From Bathynomus jamesi (taxonomy: Eukaryota > Arthropoda > Malacostraca > Isopoda > Cirolanidae): a stretch of DNA of 64,000 nucleotides. Shown here piece by piece: positions 51,230-63,800 of the stretch. The notes beneath the pieces were generated by a model that did no database searches, had not been told where the DNA came from, and saw only the letters and a program-made list of their open reading frames with translations. The position numbers and the translations under genes were made by a program. Location: assembly GCA_023014485.1 (NCBI GenBank), contig JAJOZX010009439.1, positions 22,501 through 86,500 of the forward strand. The letters are read 5' to 3'. Each line of letters begins with the position of its first letter. Positions within the stretch are counted from its first letter, which is position 1.

Positions 51230-52810
51230 GGATTGACTGCCGTTTCAAAACTAGAAAGGTTCATATCACCGCGAAACTAATTTAGAGGCGGGAAAAGAGC
51301 CGCGACAGTCGAATGAATTGAAATATAGGTATAAGGGCAACAGAAAAAGAAGCTCTCTCCGCAAGAATGGACCGATGAAACATCGAGACGGTATTAGAGC
51401 ACAACTGCGGGAAGCACGGCAAATGAAAGGATGAATAAAGAAGGCAAAAACAAACACGTGTTAAACTGTTAAAGGGATATGACAGCAAGGGCAAGGCAAT
51501 GGAAATTGGGAAGGTCGCCAGACATAAGGTGGCCATGGGTCAAACGAGGATGACCGATTCTCAAACGAGCGAAGAGAACTTCCTTCTGCCGTCACTTATG
51601 ATAAAATGATGACCAATAACGAAGGACGGGCTTGAGACGGTGGAGTTTGTTCACACCGACGCTATTCCACTCGTGCTGCTACAGTGACATGAAATGGCGG
51701 CGGAGGGAAGGAATGAAATCCGAAAATGGCAGAGGCTTAGGAGTAATGGGAAGGGAACAAGCCTGCCTGGCCAAAAGATTCACCTCCTCGTTACTGGCAA
51801 TACCCATATGAGAAGGAATCCAACAAAAGGAAATTCGGCGTGTGGAACACGCAGTAAGAAAATGAGCCAGTTGATGTACCCTTCTAACCAGAGGGTGTTT
51901 AGGGTCATAAGAGTCTGAGGACGTAAGAACATTAAGGGGGTCCGAAAAAATTACAAACGAGCTCGGGGGTAGATACCAATATTAATTAAAGCTTCCAGGA
52001 TAGGAAAAAGCTCCGTCGAGTAAATGGAAATATCGTGTGGGAGATGAATATTTCCGACAGTCTTAGGAGGGAGATGGAAAATCGCCAAAGCGGTCACAAC
52101 TGACGAGTGAGAGCCGTCAGTGTAGATATGGATAAAAGAAGAATGGTGAACAAGATGTTCACGAAACAGGAACAAGAAGACAATACTATGGGTGAACTTT
52201 TTATTGAGAGGACACAAATCCTTTCACAAGGAAATCTGGGAAAGATTCTAAGGAGGAAAGACCTGAAATGAAACTGGAGAGACCACAGGAGGAGCAAGGG
52301 CATGTTGGAAGAAAAAGGTATGGAAAGTTGAAACAAGGTAACAAAAAACATCCGGAGGAAGAGTTCTATCGAGCACCGTACAGAGAAGAGAAGATAGAAT
52401 CCTGTGAACTCGGTAAAGCATTTTATCTGGAGATATGCACGACGGTATCGAAGGGGAAGGGAATCACATTCCGCCTGAAGGCTAGATACCGATGAAAGAC
52501 GAAAAATGCCGGTAGCCAGGTGGAAACCCAAGTTATGAAGATGGTCCAGAGTTAGTAACGAGAAACAGAGGAGTACCCATAGTCATCGCAACCACAGTCA
52601 AGTTTCGATTAAACTAGAGACATGTACAGGCAAAGAAGCGTACGCCTATCAGCGCTCCAAGTTATGTGGGATAGATGGTCCAAAAGGGCAAGAGTACGCC
52701 GAGCAGGAAGTTTCAGGTTCTTAGGTGGTGTACGCAAGTAAGACGGGAGTCGAGTGTTATACCCAGAAATTTAAATGTGTCCCGTACTGGGATGAGGTTA
52801 CCGGCTGACA
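51230..52810 (-). pseudogene. LINE with RNase H domain, 3' half, decayed (I-clade-like)
   Basis: The minus strand reads the post-RT region (FKFLGITLDSRLTCVHHLR near 52770, then a block of LYMSLV and SKLDCG), ATGIFRLSSVSSLQAE near 52500, and an RNase H domain with FIHIYTDGSHSSVVTALAIF and ISIYSTELFPILEALI near 52130-51980. The end block GHPRLTHGHLMSGD lies near 51530. The RT catalytic region is missing; the copy ends abruptly at about 52810 against a plus-strand LINE. Frameshifted throughout. It resembles the type at 58.4-64 kb, but AT-rich. Confidence 0.75.
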
Positions 52811-55470
52811 GCAACCCCTTTTCTGTACTCTCCTACTTTCTCTATTCTGAATTTCAATCCAAAGGTAGATGTTGCGTATATGTACGCAATTACCAAGCTT
52901 TCCTCGTATTCCCGAACTCAGATCCACTGAATTTTATATCATCTGATTACAGCTTACATGCGAATCTCAAACTAAATACATCTGCGTTGTTTACCTTTCT
53001 CCAAATTCTACTGACTATCAAAAATACTTTCACTACCTTACTTCCATTTTAGGAGATTTGAATGTTCACCACCACCATTGGCATTCCCCCCATTTCACTG
53101 ACATCCCTGGGAAACTAACTTATAACTTCTCTATCTTGAATGACCTAGAACAGATTGTACAGCACCCTACTCGTATCCCCGATCGCAATGTAGATAGGCC
53201 CAACATTCTGGAGTTATTTTCACCTCTCATCCTTCTTCTTACTGTCAAACGTTTTCTCCGTTGGAGTCCTTCGACCACAATCTTATATGTGTTTCCTGTC
53301 CTATAGCTCCAATTCGGTCTTTGGATCCTGCGCACTTGACGCCGCTGATTGGGAGGCGCTTAGAGAGTACTTCTATGATTTCTCATGGAATGATTACTAC
53401 TTCCGTGGTTGGGGCCTTTCCGAGTGTGTTGAGCTCATCTCGGGCAAGGAGGCGTACATTCCATATTCTATTCCTACTACTAATGCAAAAAATCCTTGAT
53501 TTAACCTTATTTGTTCGAATGCTATCCGCAGCAGAGGTTTTCAGAAGGTACCGTCGCCATCCAACTCTTGACTCTCACTTAGTTTATATTTCTTCCCGGA
53601 TTCGTGCAAAATATATTCTTCGACTCGCCAAAAATTTCTTCATGCGACAAGAATGTGAAAACGTATCCAATTTTAATTCTTCTCGGTCTTTCTAGCACCT
53701 AGCTAAGAACCTCTCCAACAACTTTACTTCTTCTTCTTCTTCTTTCCCTCCTCGTTTCCATTCCGACGGTTCAGTTGCCTTCTCTTCTACCGATAAAGCT
53801 GAACTCTTCGTTCAAACTTTCCCTTCCAACTCAACCATGGACGTTACAGGTACTGTTCCACGATCTCCTCCTCCTTCCGACTTAATTATGTCTGAAAATA
53901 GAATCTCTTCCAAAGATGTTTTTTCTGCCCTGGATGGACTCAACTGAAGGAAGGTGTACGGTCCTGATGGTGTTCTTCCTGTTGTTCTCAAGAACTGTGC
54001 TTCAGTGCTGACACTCTGCTTGTGCAAACTCTTTCGTCTTTGTCTTTTAACTGGTACTTTCCCTTCCAGCTGGGAGTTCGCTTTCATTCAGCCTGTCCCA
54101 AAGAAGGGTGACCCCTCTCAACCGTCCATCTATCGTCCAATTTATTTGATTTCTTGCCTTTCTAAAGTTTTTAAATATATCCTTAATAGGAAGATTCTTA
54201 AACAGCTCTCTTCTCACAAGATTCTTTCAGATCGTCAGTATGGGTTCTGCAAGGGACCCTCCATTGGCGTTCTTCTTGTATATCTCTGATTCTTGTTCAT
54301 CCTCCTTTCGGGATTTCGGTGAAACCCTTGCTATTTCGGTAGACATACGAAAAGTTTTTTAGCCAAGCACGAATCCTTAATTTCCAAACTTCCCTCTTTC
54401 GGTTTCTATCCTTCTATCTGTGCCTTCATCTCTAATTTCCTTTCTGGCCGATCTCTAGCTGTGTTGTAGATAGCTACTGTTCTTCTCTTAAAGCTATTAA
54501 TAGTGGTGTTCCTCAGGGATCTGTCCTATCACCCACTCTTTTCCTTTTATTTATCAATGATCTATTAAGTCGTATTTCCTGTCCTATCTACTCCTATGCC
54601 GATGATTCCACTCTTCACTTCTTCACCCGTTACAAAAAGCGTATTTCTCAACAGTCACTCCATGCTTCGCGTGAGACGGCTATGGTGTACCTGACCTCTG
54701 ATGTTTCTAGTACCTCTGATTGGGGCAGAGAAAATGTTGTTGCTTTTAATGCCTCAAAAACTCCTTTTCTTCATCTGTCTACTCTTCACAATCTTCAACA
54801 AGACTATCCCCTTACCTTCAACCATACACCTTTCAATCCTTCCTCTTCTCTTAACATTCTTGACGTTTCCTTTTCTCGTGATCTTTCCTGGAGAAATCAT
54901 ATATACTCCCTTTCTAAAACAACTTTTAAGAGGTTAGATGTGCTGTAGGCTGCGCAGTTTCTTTACCCGAACTCAGTTGCTGTCTTCGTTCAGGGGTCTT
55001 GTCCGCCAATGTATGGAGTACAATTCTACTATGTTGGGTGGCTCATCCCACACAAGTGTACTTGACTGGGTGGAATCAAAGGTTTTTCGTCTCATTAATT
55101 CCCCGCCTCTTACTTACTGTCTTCATCCTCTCTATCTTCAACGTAATGTTGCCTCACTCTCTTTTACTATCACTATTATAAAGGACACTGCTCTTCTGAA
55201 CTTTCTATCTGCATGCCTCCTCCTTTAAGGAAAACACGCAGTATCAGACTTTCTACACATTCTCACTTCTTTTCTGTCCAACTCTCAAATGCTAGGGCTA
55301 ATCGGTATTTTCAATCTTTCATCCAATCTACCGGTCAACTCTGGAACAGTCTTCCTCAATCCATCTTTACCCCTGTCTTTGACCTCCAATCTTTCAAACG
55401 CAGTGTCCAGGCATCTCGAAAATCCTGGCCCTTGATTTTGGCTCGCTTCTTCCTCTATGTATGGGGTTTA
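52811..55470 (+). pseudogene. Jockey-type LINE, 5'-truncated (copy J2)
   Basis: Same family as J1, opposite strand. The endonuclease part begins at PFSVLSYFLYSEFQSKGRCC and continues [35 protein letters not shown], then a linker. RT follows with DGVLPVVLKNCASVLTLCLC, GDPSQPSIYRPIYLISCLSK, SDRQYGF and, near 54500, [20 protein letters not shown] and an intact YADDSTLHF box. C-terminal blocks are LVRQCMEYNSTMLGG and LINSPPLTY. Many stops and shifts. The first third of the endonuclease is missing. Confidence 0.85.
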
Positions 55471-55553
55471 TTTTGGGGGCATTCGCCCTTGGCCCATCTT
55501 CCTGCATATAAATATTATATGAAACATCATTTCATTGTTCCATGTACTTTCCT

Positions 55554-55556
<3 letters not shown>

Positions 55557-55612
<56 letters not shown>
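55557..55612. repeat. (CT)n microsatellite
   Basis: Pure CT run directly upstream of the CR1-D coding sequence. Confidence 0.95.
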
Positions 55613-55615
<3 letters not shown>

Positions 55616-58130
55616 TTGACGTCGATCTGAAGGTGGGAGGGACGAGCTATAGGTTAATCTTGGTGTACAGACCTCCGCATCTCCTCCTCGAGGAGGATAC
55701 AGCCCTGTACACCGAACTCAGTAGCCTGCTAGGGGATAGGGTGTGTGTGTAGTTTTAGGAGACTTCAACTGTCGCGGCATAAAGTGGGAAGACAGGACTG
55801 CTGATGTTGAAGGGAGGAGGCTAGTTGACTTTGCTGATGAGAACTTCCTCACTCAGTGGGTCAATGAGCCTACACGAGGCGAAAGCGTTCTAGACTTAGT
55901 ATTCACGACCGAAGACAACCTCGTCACTGGCCTCACCGTTGACGAATCGTTGGGCGGGAGTGATCACGGTCTGATTAGGTTCCGTGTGTGCGTCCCTCGG
56001 GTGAAGCGTAGTAACTCGAGAGGCAGTAAGCTCGATCTCTGGCGGGCGGACTTTGTTAGCCTCAGGGATAGCGTAGGTGAGATGGGGTTAGAGGTCGGCG
56101 GCGATGTTGAGGGAGTGTGGAGTGCATTCCGGGACGAGTTTATGGTGCTGCAGTCTGCTGCCATACCCTCAAAACCGGTCACCCCTGCTTCAACGCAGCC
56201 TAAGTGGTTCAATCGTGACATCGCTTCGGCTATCCGAAATAGGAAAGTAGCGTATAGGAGGGCGAAGGCCAATCGTTCCCATGAGAACACTGAAGCGTAT
56301 GTCCGCCTGTGTAGGGAAGTGAAGGCGAAGGTTAGACTAGCGAAACGTAACGAAGAACTACGGGTGGCAAGCCTCTGCAAGGGGAACCCTAAGGAGTTCT
56401 TCAGTTATGTTAATAGTAGAAAGCCCATTAGAAGCATGATAGGTTAAAGGACCGAAGCAGCGTTCTGCGGACCTCCGACGCGGACACCCGCATCATCCCC
56501 GAGCCAGGCGTCAGGCACGAAGGTGCTGGCCTGGATAGTGGTCGATGTACCGAGACAGTCTTTGCCGATAGAATAGACAAACTGAGCGCGTTTAAGGCTC
56601 CTGGGCCAGACCAGTTTCTCCCAAGAGTGTTGCGGGAGGTGCGCGACCAGGTGGCTCCCCACCTGGCTACAGTCTTCAACAAATCGTTGGAGACGGGCCA
56701 GGTGCCTGGTGACTGGAGGGAAGCCAACGTGACCATATCTTTAAGGAAGGGGATCACGAAAGTCCAGGGAACTATCGTCGCATTAGTCTCACTTCAGTTG
56801 TAGGTAAATTATTAGAGGGGATAATAGCGGATAGGATCGTTGACCATTTGGATTCGTACAAGCTGCTTGGGGACTCCCAACATGGGTTTAGACGGCATAG
56901 GTCGTGTCTCACCAACTTGCTCGAGTTTTTCCACGTCATGTTGAGTGAGTATGATAAGAGTAGGGAGATTGATATACTTTATCTCGACTTTCAGAAAGCC
57001 TTTGATAAGGTACTCACCGCCGGCTAATGGCGAAAGTGCGCGCGCTTGGGTATCGGTGGGGAAGTAGGTAGGTGGATTGAAAACTGGCTGAAGAATAGGC
57101 GGTAGAGGGTTGTAATTAAAGGGGCTAGTTCGGGTTGGGCCTCGGTCACTAGTGGGGTTCCTCAGGGTTCCGTTTTGGGGCCGCTGTTGTTTATCATTTA
57201 CATAAATAATATAGACGGTGGCATCGTCAGTCGGATCGCCAAATTCGCTGATAACACCAAGCTTGGGGCCAATGTTGGGACGCCGGAGGCGATCGAGCAA
57301 CTGCGTGTGGACCTAGGTAGGATAGGAGAGTGGTCCGAAAAATGGCAAATGCCGTTTAACTTGGGTAAATGCAAGGTGATGCACATTGGCTACGCCAATC
57401 CCAAGTCGGACTACTCGATGTTGGGGAGTAATATCGAGGCGACTGATTTGGAAAAGGACTTGGGTGTGCTAATTAGCAGCGACCTTAAGTTTACCAAACA
57501 TTACGTACAGGTGGAAAAGAAAGCCCAGAAGCTGTTGGGTTATATCAGGAGGCAATTTCAGTTTCGGAACAAGGAGATTGTGCTCTCACTGTACAATTAC
57601 CTGGTTCGGCCGCACCTGGAGTATGCTGTGCAGTTCTGGTCTCCCACCCTCAGGAAAGATATTGAGAGGCTGGAGCGAGTGCAGGCGAGGGCCACAAAGT
57701 TAATCCTTTCTGTTAGGCATATGGGCTACAATCGACGGTTACGCGCCCTGAACTTGTTTTCGCTGGAAACTCGGAGGCTGCGCGGTCAACTGATCGAGGT
57801 TTTCAAGCTCTTACGCGGGTTCAACGATGTCGATTTTAGAAGTATGTTTAGTTTAAATGATAACCCAACTCGCAACAATGGTTGGAAGTTGGATTTGAAA
57901 CGGTTTAGGACTAGTGTGTGTGGGAATTACTTTATGTATAAGATCTGTGACACGTGGAACAGGTTACCTTCAGAAGTTGTGAACAGTTCCTCTGTGGATC
58001 ATTTCAAGAAAAGGTTAGACCAAATCTTGCACACGATTTGAGGGTGTAGAAAATTTTCCCTGGCACCCGTTGCCATTGGTACCTCCTCGGTATGGGCCGC
58101 AAGGCCTTTTGAGGTACTTCTTTTCCTTGT
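55613..58130 (+). pseudogene. CR1-type LINE ORF2, 5'-truncated (copy CR1-D)
   Basis: The endonuclease resumes at YRLILVYRPPHLLLEEDTAL, then VVLGDFNCRGIKWEDRTAD, RGESVLDLVFTTEDNL and SDHGLIRFRV (55743-56447 frame). The RT begins APGPDQFLPRVLREVRDQVA near 56595 and decays through 57130. A long frame to 58041 then carries [20 protein letters not shown], a catalytic box FADN in place of FADD (about 57248), KWQMPFNLGKCKVMHIG and the C-terminal VRPHLEYAVQFWSPTLRKDI to DHFKKRLDQI. A 3' UTR of about 100 bp follows and ends in (TA)n. More GC-rich than the other CR1 copies. Confidence 0.88.
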
Positions 58131-58139
58131 AACTCACTA

Positions 58140-58161
58140 TATATATGTATATTTATCTATG

Positions 58162-58246
<85 letters not shown>

Positions 58247-58339
58247 ATATCTATATCTATATCTATATATATATTTATCTATATCTATATATATATCTAA
58301 TCTATATCTATATATATATCTATATATCTATATCTATAT

Positions 58340-58374
<35 letters not shown>

Positions 58375-58412
58375 CTATCTATCTATCTATATATATATAT
58401 ATCTATCTCCCC
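58140..58412. repeat. (TA)n / (ATCT)n compound microsatellite
   Basis: About 75 bp of (TA)n, then interrupted ATCTAT repeats to 58412. The Tyr/Ile-repeat frame across it is an artefact. Confidence 0.95.
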
Positions 58413-58970
58413 CTCGATTAGGTACTCCGGCTTGCCGGGCCGAGGGGGCTCGTACACCTCGTGGGTTGTTGGGGTTTCCTCAACTCCCCGCGGGGTGTGG
58501 GCGAAGAGTTACCTAGTTGCGTTTTTTTTTCTCCCGATTTTTTTCCGTACTCCCGGAATTTCTTTTGTCTTGACTCGGTCTTGGGCCTCTGTCAATTGTA
58601 GTATCCCCCCCCATCTGTTTGTATTTTGCAGTCTTGGGGTCATCGGGTGCACCCGCCTTGGGGGCATCGCTCCGTGGCTGAGCCGTGCTGTGGGGACGGT
58701 ACGGGCGTCCGGACCGCTGCTGCGTCTGGATTGGGTCTTTGCTAGGCCCTTAACGGACAAATCTCCGTAGAGCCAATCTGCTGTTTTTAAAACGACATTC
58801 AGGTTGGGGGGCGGGCTACCCGGGACGTTGGGCCTACGCCTTGAAGGATGCAGCGGCGGATGGTGCATTGCCTTGGGTCCGAGGCTGTCTTTTTTGTAAA
58901 GCTATTGTTTATGGGTTCAACTTCAAAACTTCAATCCCCCTCCTGTTGACGACTCTGGCCCGCCCTTGAT

Positions 58971-60770
58971 TTGGATAATACTTCTACTTTTGGTCGTTCA
59001 GCGGCCTCTGCCTCCGCTGGATTTACCTTAAAGCCGTATGGCCCCCTCTCGTCCTCTGCGGCGTCTGGCTCTCGTGGCCGGACTCGTGTTGGCCGTATGG
59101 CGGGGTCTTCGCGGCCCTCGTTCTCTCGCCCACTCTCGGTTACCGTTACACATGGACCGGTCCCTGCTCTCAATTTCTGTCCGGTGGACAGGTTCCTTGT
59201 TCGCCGCTCTTCCGCTGGCTCCCTTCCGGGCAACTCGGAACGGGTGTTTCAGCGTCTTAAGACGGTGGGGGTTCCCTATCGTTATGATATCCGCCCTCTG
59301 AACGATGGGTCTCTTCTTTTGAAGTCCCGTTCTTCGGGGGTGATTGAGTCCCTTCTACAGTTGCAGGATGTTTTGGTTTGCAGAGTTTCTGTGACTCCCC
59401 ATCCGCAATTGAATAGCTGTCAGGGCACCATTTTCGCTTCCCGTCTGCTGTCAATCCCGGTTGGCGAGTTGCAGGAGGATCTTGCCCCCCAGGGGGTAAC
59501 GAAGGTCTTCCGCTTTTCTTCGCGCCGGGATGGTGCTCTTACCCCGTCCTCTCGTCTGCTCCTGACCTTTGACTCCCTGTGCCTCCGGCCCAGGTGTTCT
59601 GGGCGTGGGTGATCGCCGGTCGTGTGAGTTTTCGGTGCGACCGTATGTGCCTGACCCGGTTCGCTGCTTTGGCTGCAACCGGTTCGGCCATGTTAGCTCT
59701 GCGTGCCGCCGTGAGGGTAAGCTATGTGTCCGCTGCGGTGGGCCTGCGCACCCTACCCATGCACGAAGCCCCCGCGGTGCTCGAACTGCTCGGGGGCCCA
59801 CCCTTCCTCCTCTCGGGACTGCCCCGTTTTCAAGTTTGAATTCGAGGTGCTGTCCTTAAGGACTACCGAATTCCTTAGTGCGCGGGAGGCGCGCGATAAG
59901 GTCCGTGACCGGGAGCCGCGGCGGGGGTTGTCCTATGCTGCGGCTCTTGGCCTTGGCGGGTCCTCGGGCCCTTCCCGTGCTACCCCGGTGCCTACCGGAG
60001 TGGTGCCCCCCCTGGAAGTTCCGTGGGTTGGTGGTCCTCCTGGCGCCGCGGGACCTTCTTGTTCCTCTGCCTCACTTTCAGACATCCCATCTGATTCCCT
60101 GCCTACAAGTGCCCCTTCTCCCTCTCCGGCCTTGGGGTCTGGATCTTTGCCTACTCGTCTCTCGGGTGGGGAAGGTGATGCCCCGAAGGGGAGGAGGAAG
60201 CGTCGCCGTGGTCGGAGCCCTCCAGACCCGATCGTGACCACTGCTCGCCCTGCTTCCCCTTCTTCACCGGAGGGGAAGCGGCGCGCCGCTCCTGATCCGC
60301 TCGGGACTCCTCCCCCTATACGGAGGGCTGGTGAGGCATCACCTCCCGGTACCCCAACTAGTGTCCGGGTGTCGGTTGAGGTACACCGCCCCATGACACC
60401 CTCGATTACTGACTCGGTTCCCATGGTGGACCCGGTCGAGAGGAGCCTGGCCCTTCTTCATGGAGTCTCTCTCCCTTCGGCTCCTGCTGAGAGTGGTCGG
60501 GTCTCTCTCCTGGATCTACCTCTCCCACCTGTGGTGGACCTTTCCTCCCCCCACCGTCAGCACTTGTCTGGTGTGACGAGCCTTCGAACTCAGGTTCTCC
60601 CCGGCCCCCCTCGGTGGAGAGTCGGGGGTTTCGGCTGGGCCCGTCTCGTCGTCTCTCCCCCCATCAGGGGAGCCCCCCCTTTGAACTCCCTGTTCCACTT
60701 TCCACCTCTCGTTCTACTACGAGTGAAGCAGCTGCGGGGTCGGTGGCCCCTACCCCTCCGTTCGGGGTGA
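58971..60770 (+). pseudogene. LINE ORF1, gag-like with CCHC zinc knuckles, frameshifted
   Basis: The first frame (58971-59612) has PLNDGSLLLKSRSSGVIESL and NSCQGTIFASRLLSIPVGEL then LAPQGVTKVFRFSSRRDGAL, the usual gag block before the knuckles. A shift near 59580 gives VRPYVPDPVRCFGCNRFGHV and CRREGKLCVRCGGPAHP, two CCHC-type knuckles. Another near 59770 gives PPRCSNCSGAHPSSSRDCP, the third, followed by EARDKVRDREPRRGLSYAAA and a long Pro/Ser/Gly-rich tail. The protein would bind the LINE RNA. Two frameshifts. The exact C-terminus is uncertain. Confidence 0.82.
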
Positions 60771-60806
60771 GTCGGGGAAGCCGATTCCGTCCCTGGTTAC
60801 GGACCG

Positions 60807-63800
60807 TTGAGTTTGCTGCTCAGCTTGGTCCGTGGCTATTTCTCTGCTTTCTCTGCTTCTTCTAATGCCACTTCCCCTTACAGTTCCATTTTGCATTGGA
60901 ACTGTAGGGGGCTTTTAGCTAACTGGGAGAACCTTGCCTCCCTGCTGGAGAGCGAGCGGCCTTCCTGTGTTTGTCTCCAGGAGACTATCCTGGCTGCGCG
61001 GGGGCTCCCTCGTCTCTCTGGCTATGTTGGTTTCCCTTGCACCCCGGATGAGCACACACGCCTGCGGGGTGCGGCGATTTATGTACATCATTCATTACTC
61101 TCGCGAGGTGTGCCTCTTCGTACTTCCTTGCAGGCTGTGGCTGTGCGGCTCTTTTTAGATCACCAGTACACTGCCTGCTCGATTTATATTCCTCCTCATG
61201 ACCCTCCTTCTCGCGACGCGGTTCGCGAGTTGGTGTTGCAACTGCCTCGACCATTTCTTCTCCTCGGGGACTTTAACAGTCGCGACCCGGCTTGGGGAGA
61301 TGTCCGGTCGACTAATGTTGCTGGTATGTTGCTCTCCTTAATGGAGGAACTTTCCTTCGCGTGCCTCAATTCCGGTGAACCTACCTACTTCCACGAACCC
61401 ACGGGTTCATCTACCTGTATTGATCTCTCCTTGGTGTCCCTCGATGCCTTACTCGATTTTTCGTGGAAGGTGTTGGGGGACTCTTATGGCAGTGATCATT
61501 ACCTAGTCTGTCTTGAGCCAGTCGGACCGCAGCCGGGTGTCTCGTCTCGACCGAGGTGGTGCCTTGCGCGGGCTGACTGGCCATCCTTCAGAGCTCGTTC
61601 CGTCATTGCCCGTTCGGTGTTGAGCTTTGGTTCTGTGGATGAGAGCTTGGAGTTCTTCGAACGAGTGGTGATGGGCGTCGCGGAGGACTGTATTCCTCGA
61701 TCTTCCGGTAACCCGCGGACGCGTAGCGTCCCGTGGTGGACTCCAGCATGTCACCAGGCGGTGTGTAAGAGGAAGAGGGCAACGCGCCGCTTCCACCGCA
61801 CCCGGCGCGCGGACCACTTGATTGAGACGCGGCGGGCGAAGGCTTTTGCCCGCCGGACTCTCAAGTTGGCCCGTCGGGCCTCTTGGCGTGCTTTTGTGTC
61901 CGGCATTTCCTCGTCTACCCCTTCTGCTGCTGTGTGGCGGAAGGTACGTAGTATCGAGGGGAGGCCGATCCCTCCTAGTCGCCCTGTCCTTCGGGACGGG
62001 GACGGCTTCCTTTCGGATCCTGCTGCTGTGGCCGATCGGCTGGCCGGTGCTTTTGCTGCGGTTTCCCGTTCGACTTCAGCTGCGGATCGTCCTTTGTCGG
62101 ATGTTACGTTCCCGCCGCCTGGGAACGAGCTCTATAACCGTCTTTTTACGATGCGGGAACTTCGGGCTGCCTTGGCAACCCGTCGTTCTTCCGCCCCTGG
62201 CCCTGATGACATTCCGTATGACTTTATTTGGAACCTGCACCCGATGGCCCTACACTTCTTGCTGGATCTTTTCAACCGGGTGTGGGTTGAGGGGTCGTTC
62301 CCTTCCCGTTGGAGGGAGGCGATTGTGGTCCCGATACCTAAGCCGGGGAAGGATCCGGCGGAAGTGGCGGGCTATCGGCCTATTGCCTTGACGAGCTGCT
62401 TATGCAATCTCCTTGAAAAGATGGTGGCCGTCCGACTTTCCTTTACACTGGAGTCGCTTGGGTTATACCCCCCGACCCAGTATGGCTTTCGTCGATTTCG
62501 GGGTACTCTGGACCCCGTTCTCCTCCTTGGTCATGATGTACGGGAGGAATCTTCCCGCCGGAATCTTGTTCTGGCCGTCTTTTTCGGTGTCCAAAAGGCC
62601 TATGACACGACCCGTCGGGGAGTTGTCATGGACCGTTTGAAGTCTCTTGGTTTTGTGGGCTTTTTGCCCACATTTCTTCGTAACTTCCTCTGCCGTCGCA
62701 CTTTCCGCGTCCGTAATGGGGCGGCCCTATCTGACCTGTATGTTCAGGAGGAGGGGGTGCCCCAGGGATGTGTCTTGAGCGTCTCCTGCTTCAATCTGGT
62801 CATGTCTGCGCTACCGGGAGCCCTTCCGCACTCGGTGCGCTGTTCCATCTACGCCGACGATCTGGCTGTCTATGCCGCGGGGACGAGTCCCCCCCCTCGT
62901 GGAGAGGCAAGTCCAACTCGCGGTCAATCGGGTTCAACGCTGGGCGTCGTCGGTGGGCCTTACGCTGTCTTCCCCGAAGACTTCGTGTGTGGCTTTCCTT
63001 CCGTCGAGGAGACGGGGATCCGGCGCCGTCCCGGCCTTTAATCTTACACTTGGTGGTCAGCCTCTGGCCCTCGTTCAATCTGTACGTTTCCTGGGTATGG
63101 TTTTCGACAGCCGTTTGAGCTAGGTTCCCCACCTTCGCCGGCTGCGCGAGTCTACAAGACGTACCCTGGATTTGCTGGGACATCTATCGCATACTACATG
63201 GGGCGCGGATAGGCGGACACTCCTCCGTTTGTACGTGTCCCTGGTACAGTCAAAATTAGACTATGGGAGTGTGGTGTATGGCTCCGCCTCCCGTACGGCC
63301 CTTCGGATACTGGATCCGGTCCTCTCTAGAGGACTGCGCATGTCATCTGGCGCCTTCCGCTCCTCTCCGGTTGATAGTCTGCAGGTTGAGTGCAACATCC
63401 CTCCCTTGGAGGATCGGAGGTCGTTCCTCATTGCCAAGCACTATCTCCGGATTTTCCGTCTTCCCAACTCTCCTCTGTTCCAGGTGGTTGAGAGGGTGTT
63501 CTGCCGGGATGGGGGTTGGTATTTCACCGACACGATGACCTCCTTCCTCGATGGTATGGGCACTCCTCCTCCATCCGTTATACCGGTCTCTTTCAAGGGT
63601 GTTGCACCTTGGGAGAGCACTCCTGTTGCGTGCTGTAGGGCGTTGCGCCCCGTTCGCAGGGCCGATTCTGACTCTGCCTTGCTTCGGTCTCTGTTCCTTC
63701 AGCATGCAGCGTGTCACTCTGCATGTGTTGTGGTCTTCACAGATGGCTCGAGGTCGTCGGCGGGCTTTGGGGCAGCGGCTGTTCCTCAGTCGTCTGCCCT

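Noticed and set aside
58159..58770. 203-codon Tyr/Ile-repeat ORF
   Set aside because: The first half is translation of a (TA)n/(ATCT)n microsatellite and the rest is LINE leader sequence.
59933..60424. 163-codon minus ORF rich in Pro, Gly and Arg
   Set aside because: Antisense shadow of the GC-rich LINE ORF1 tail.
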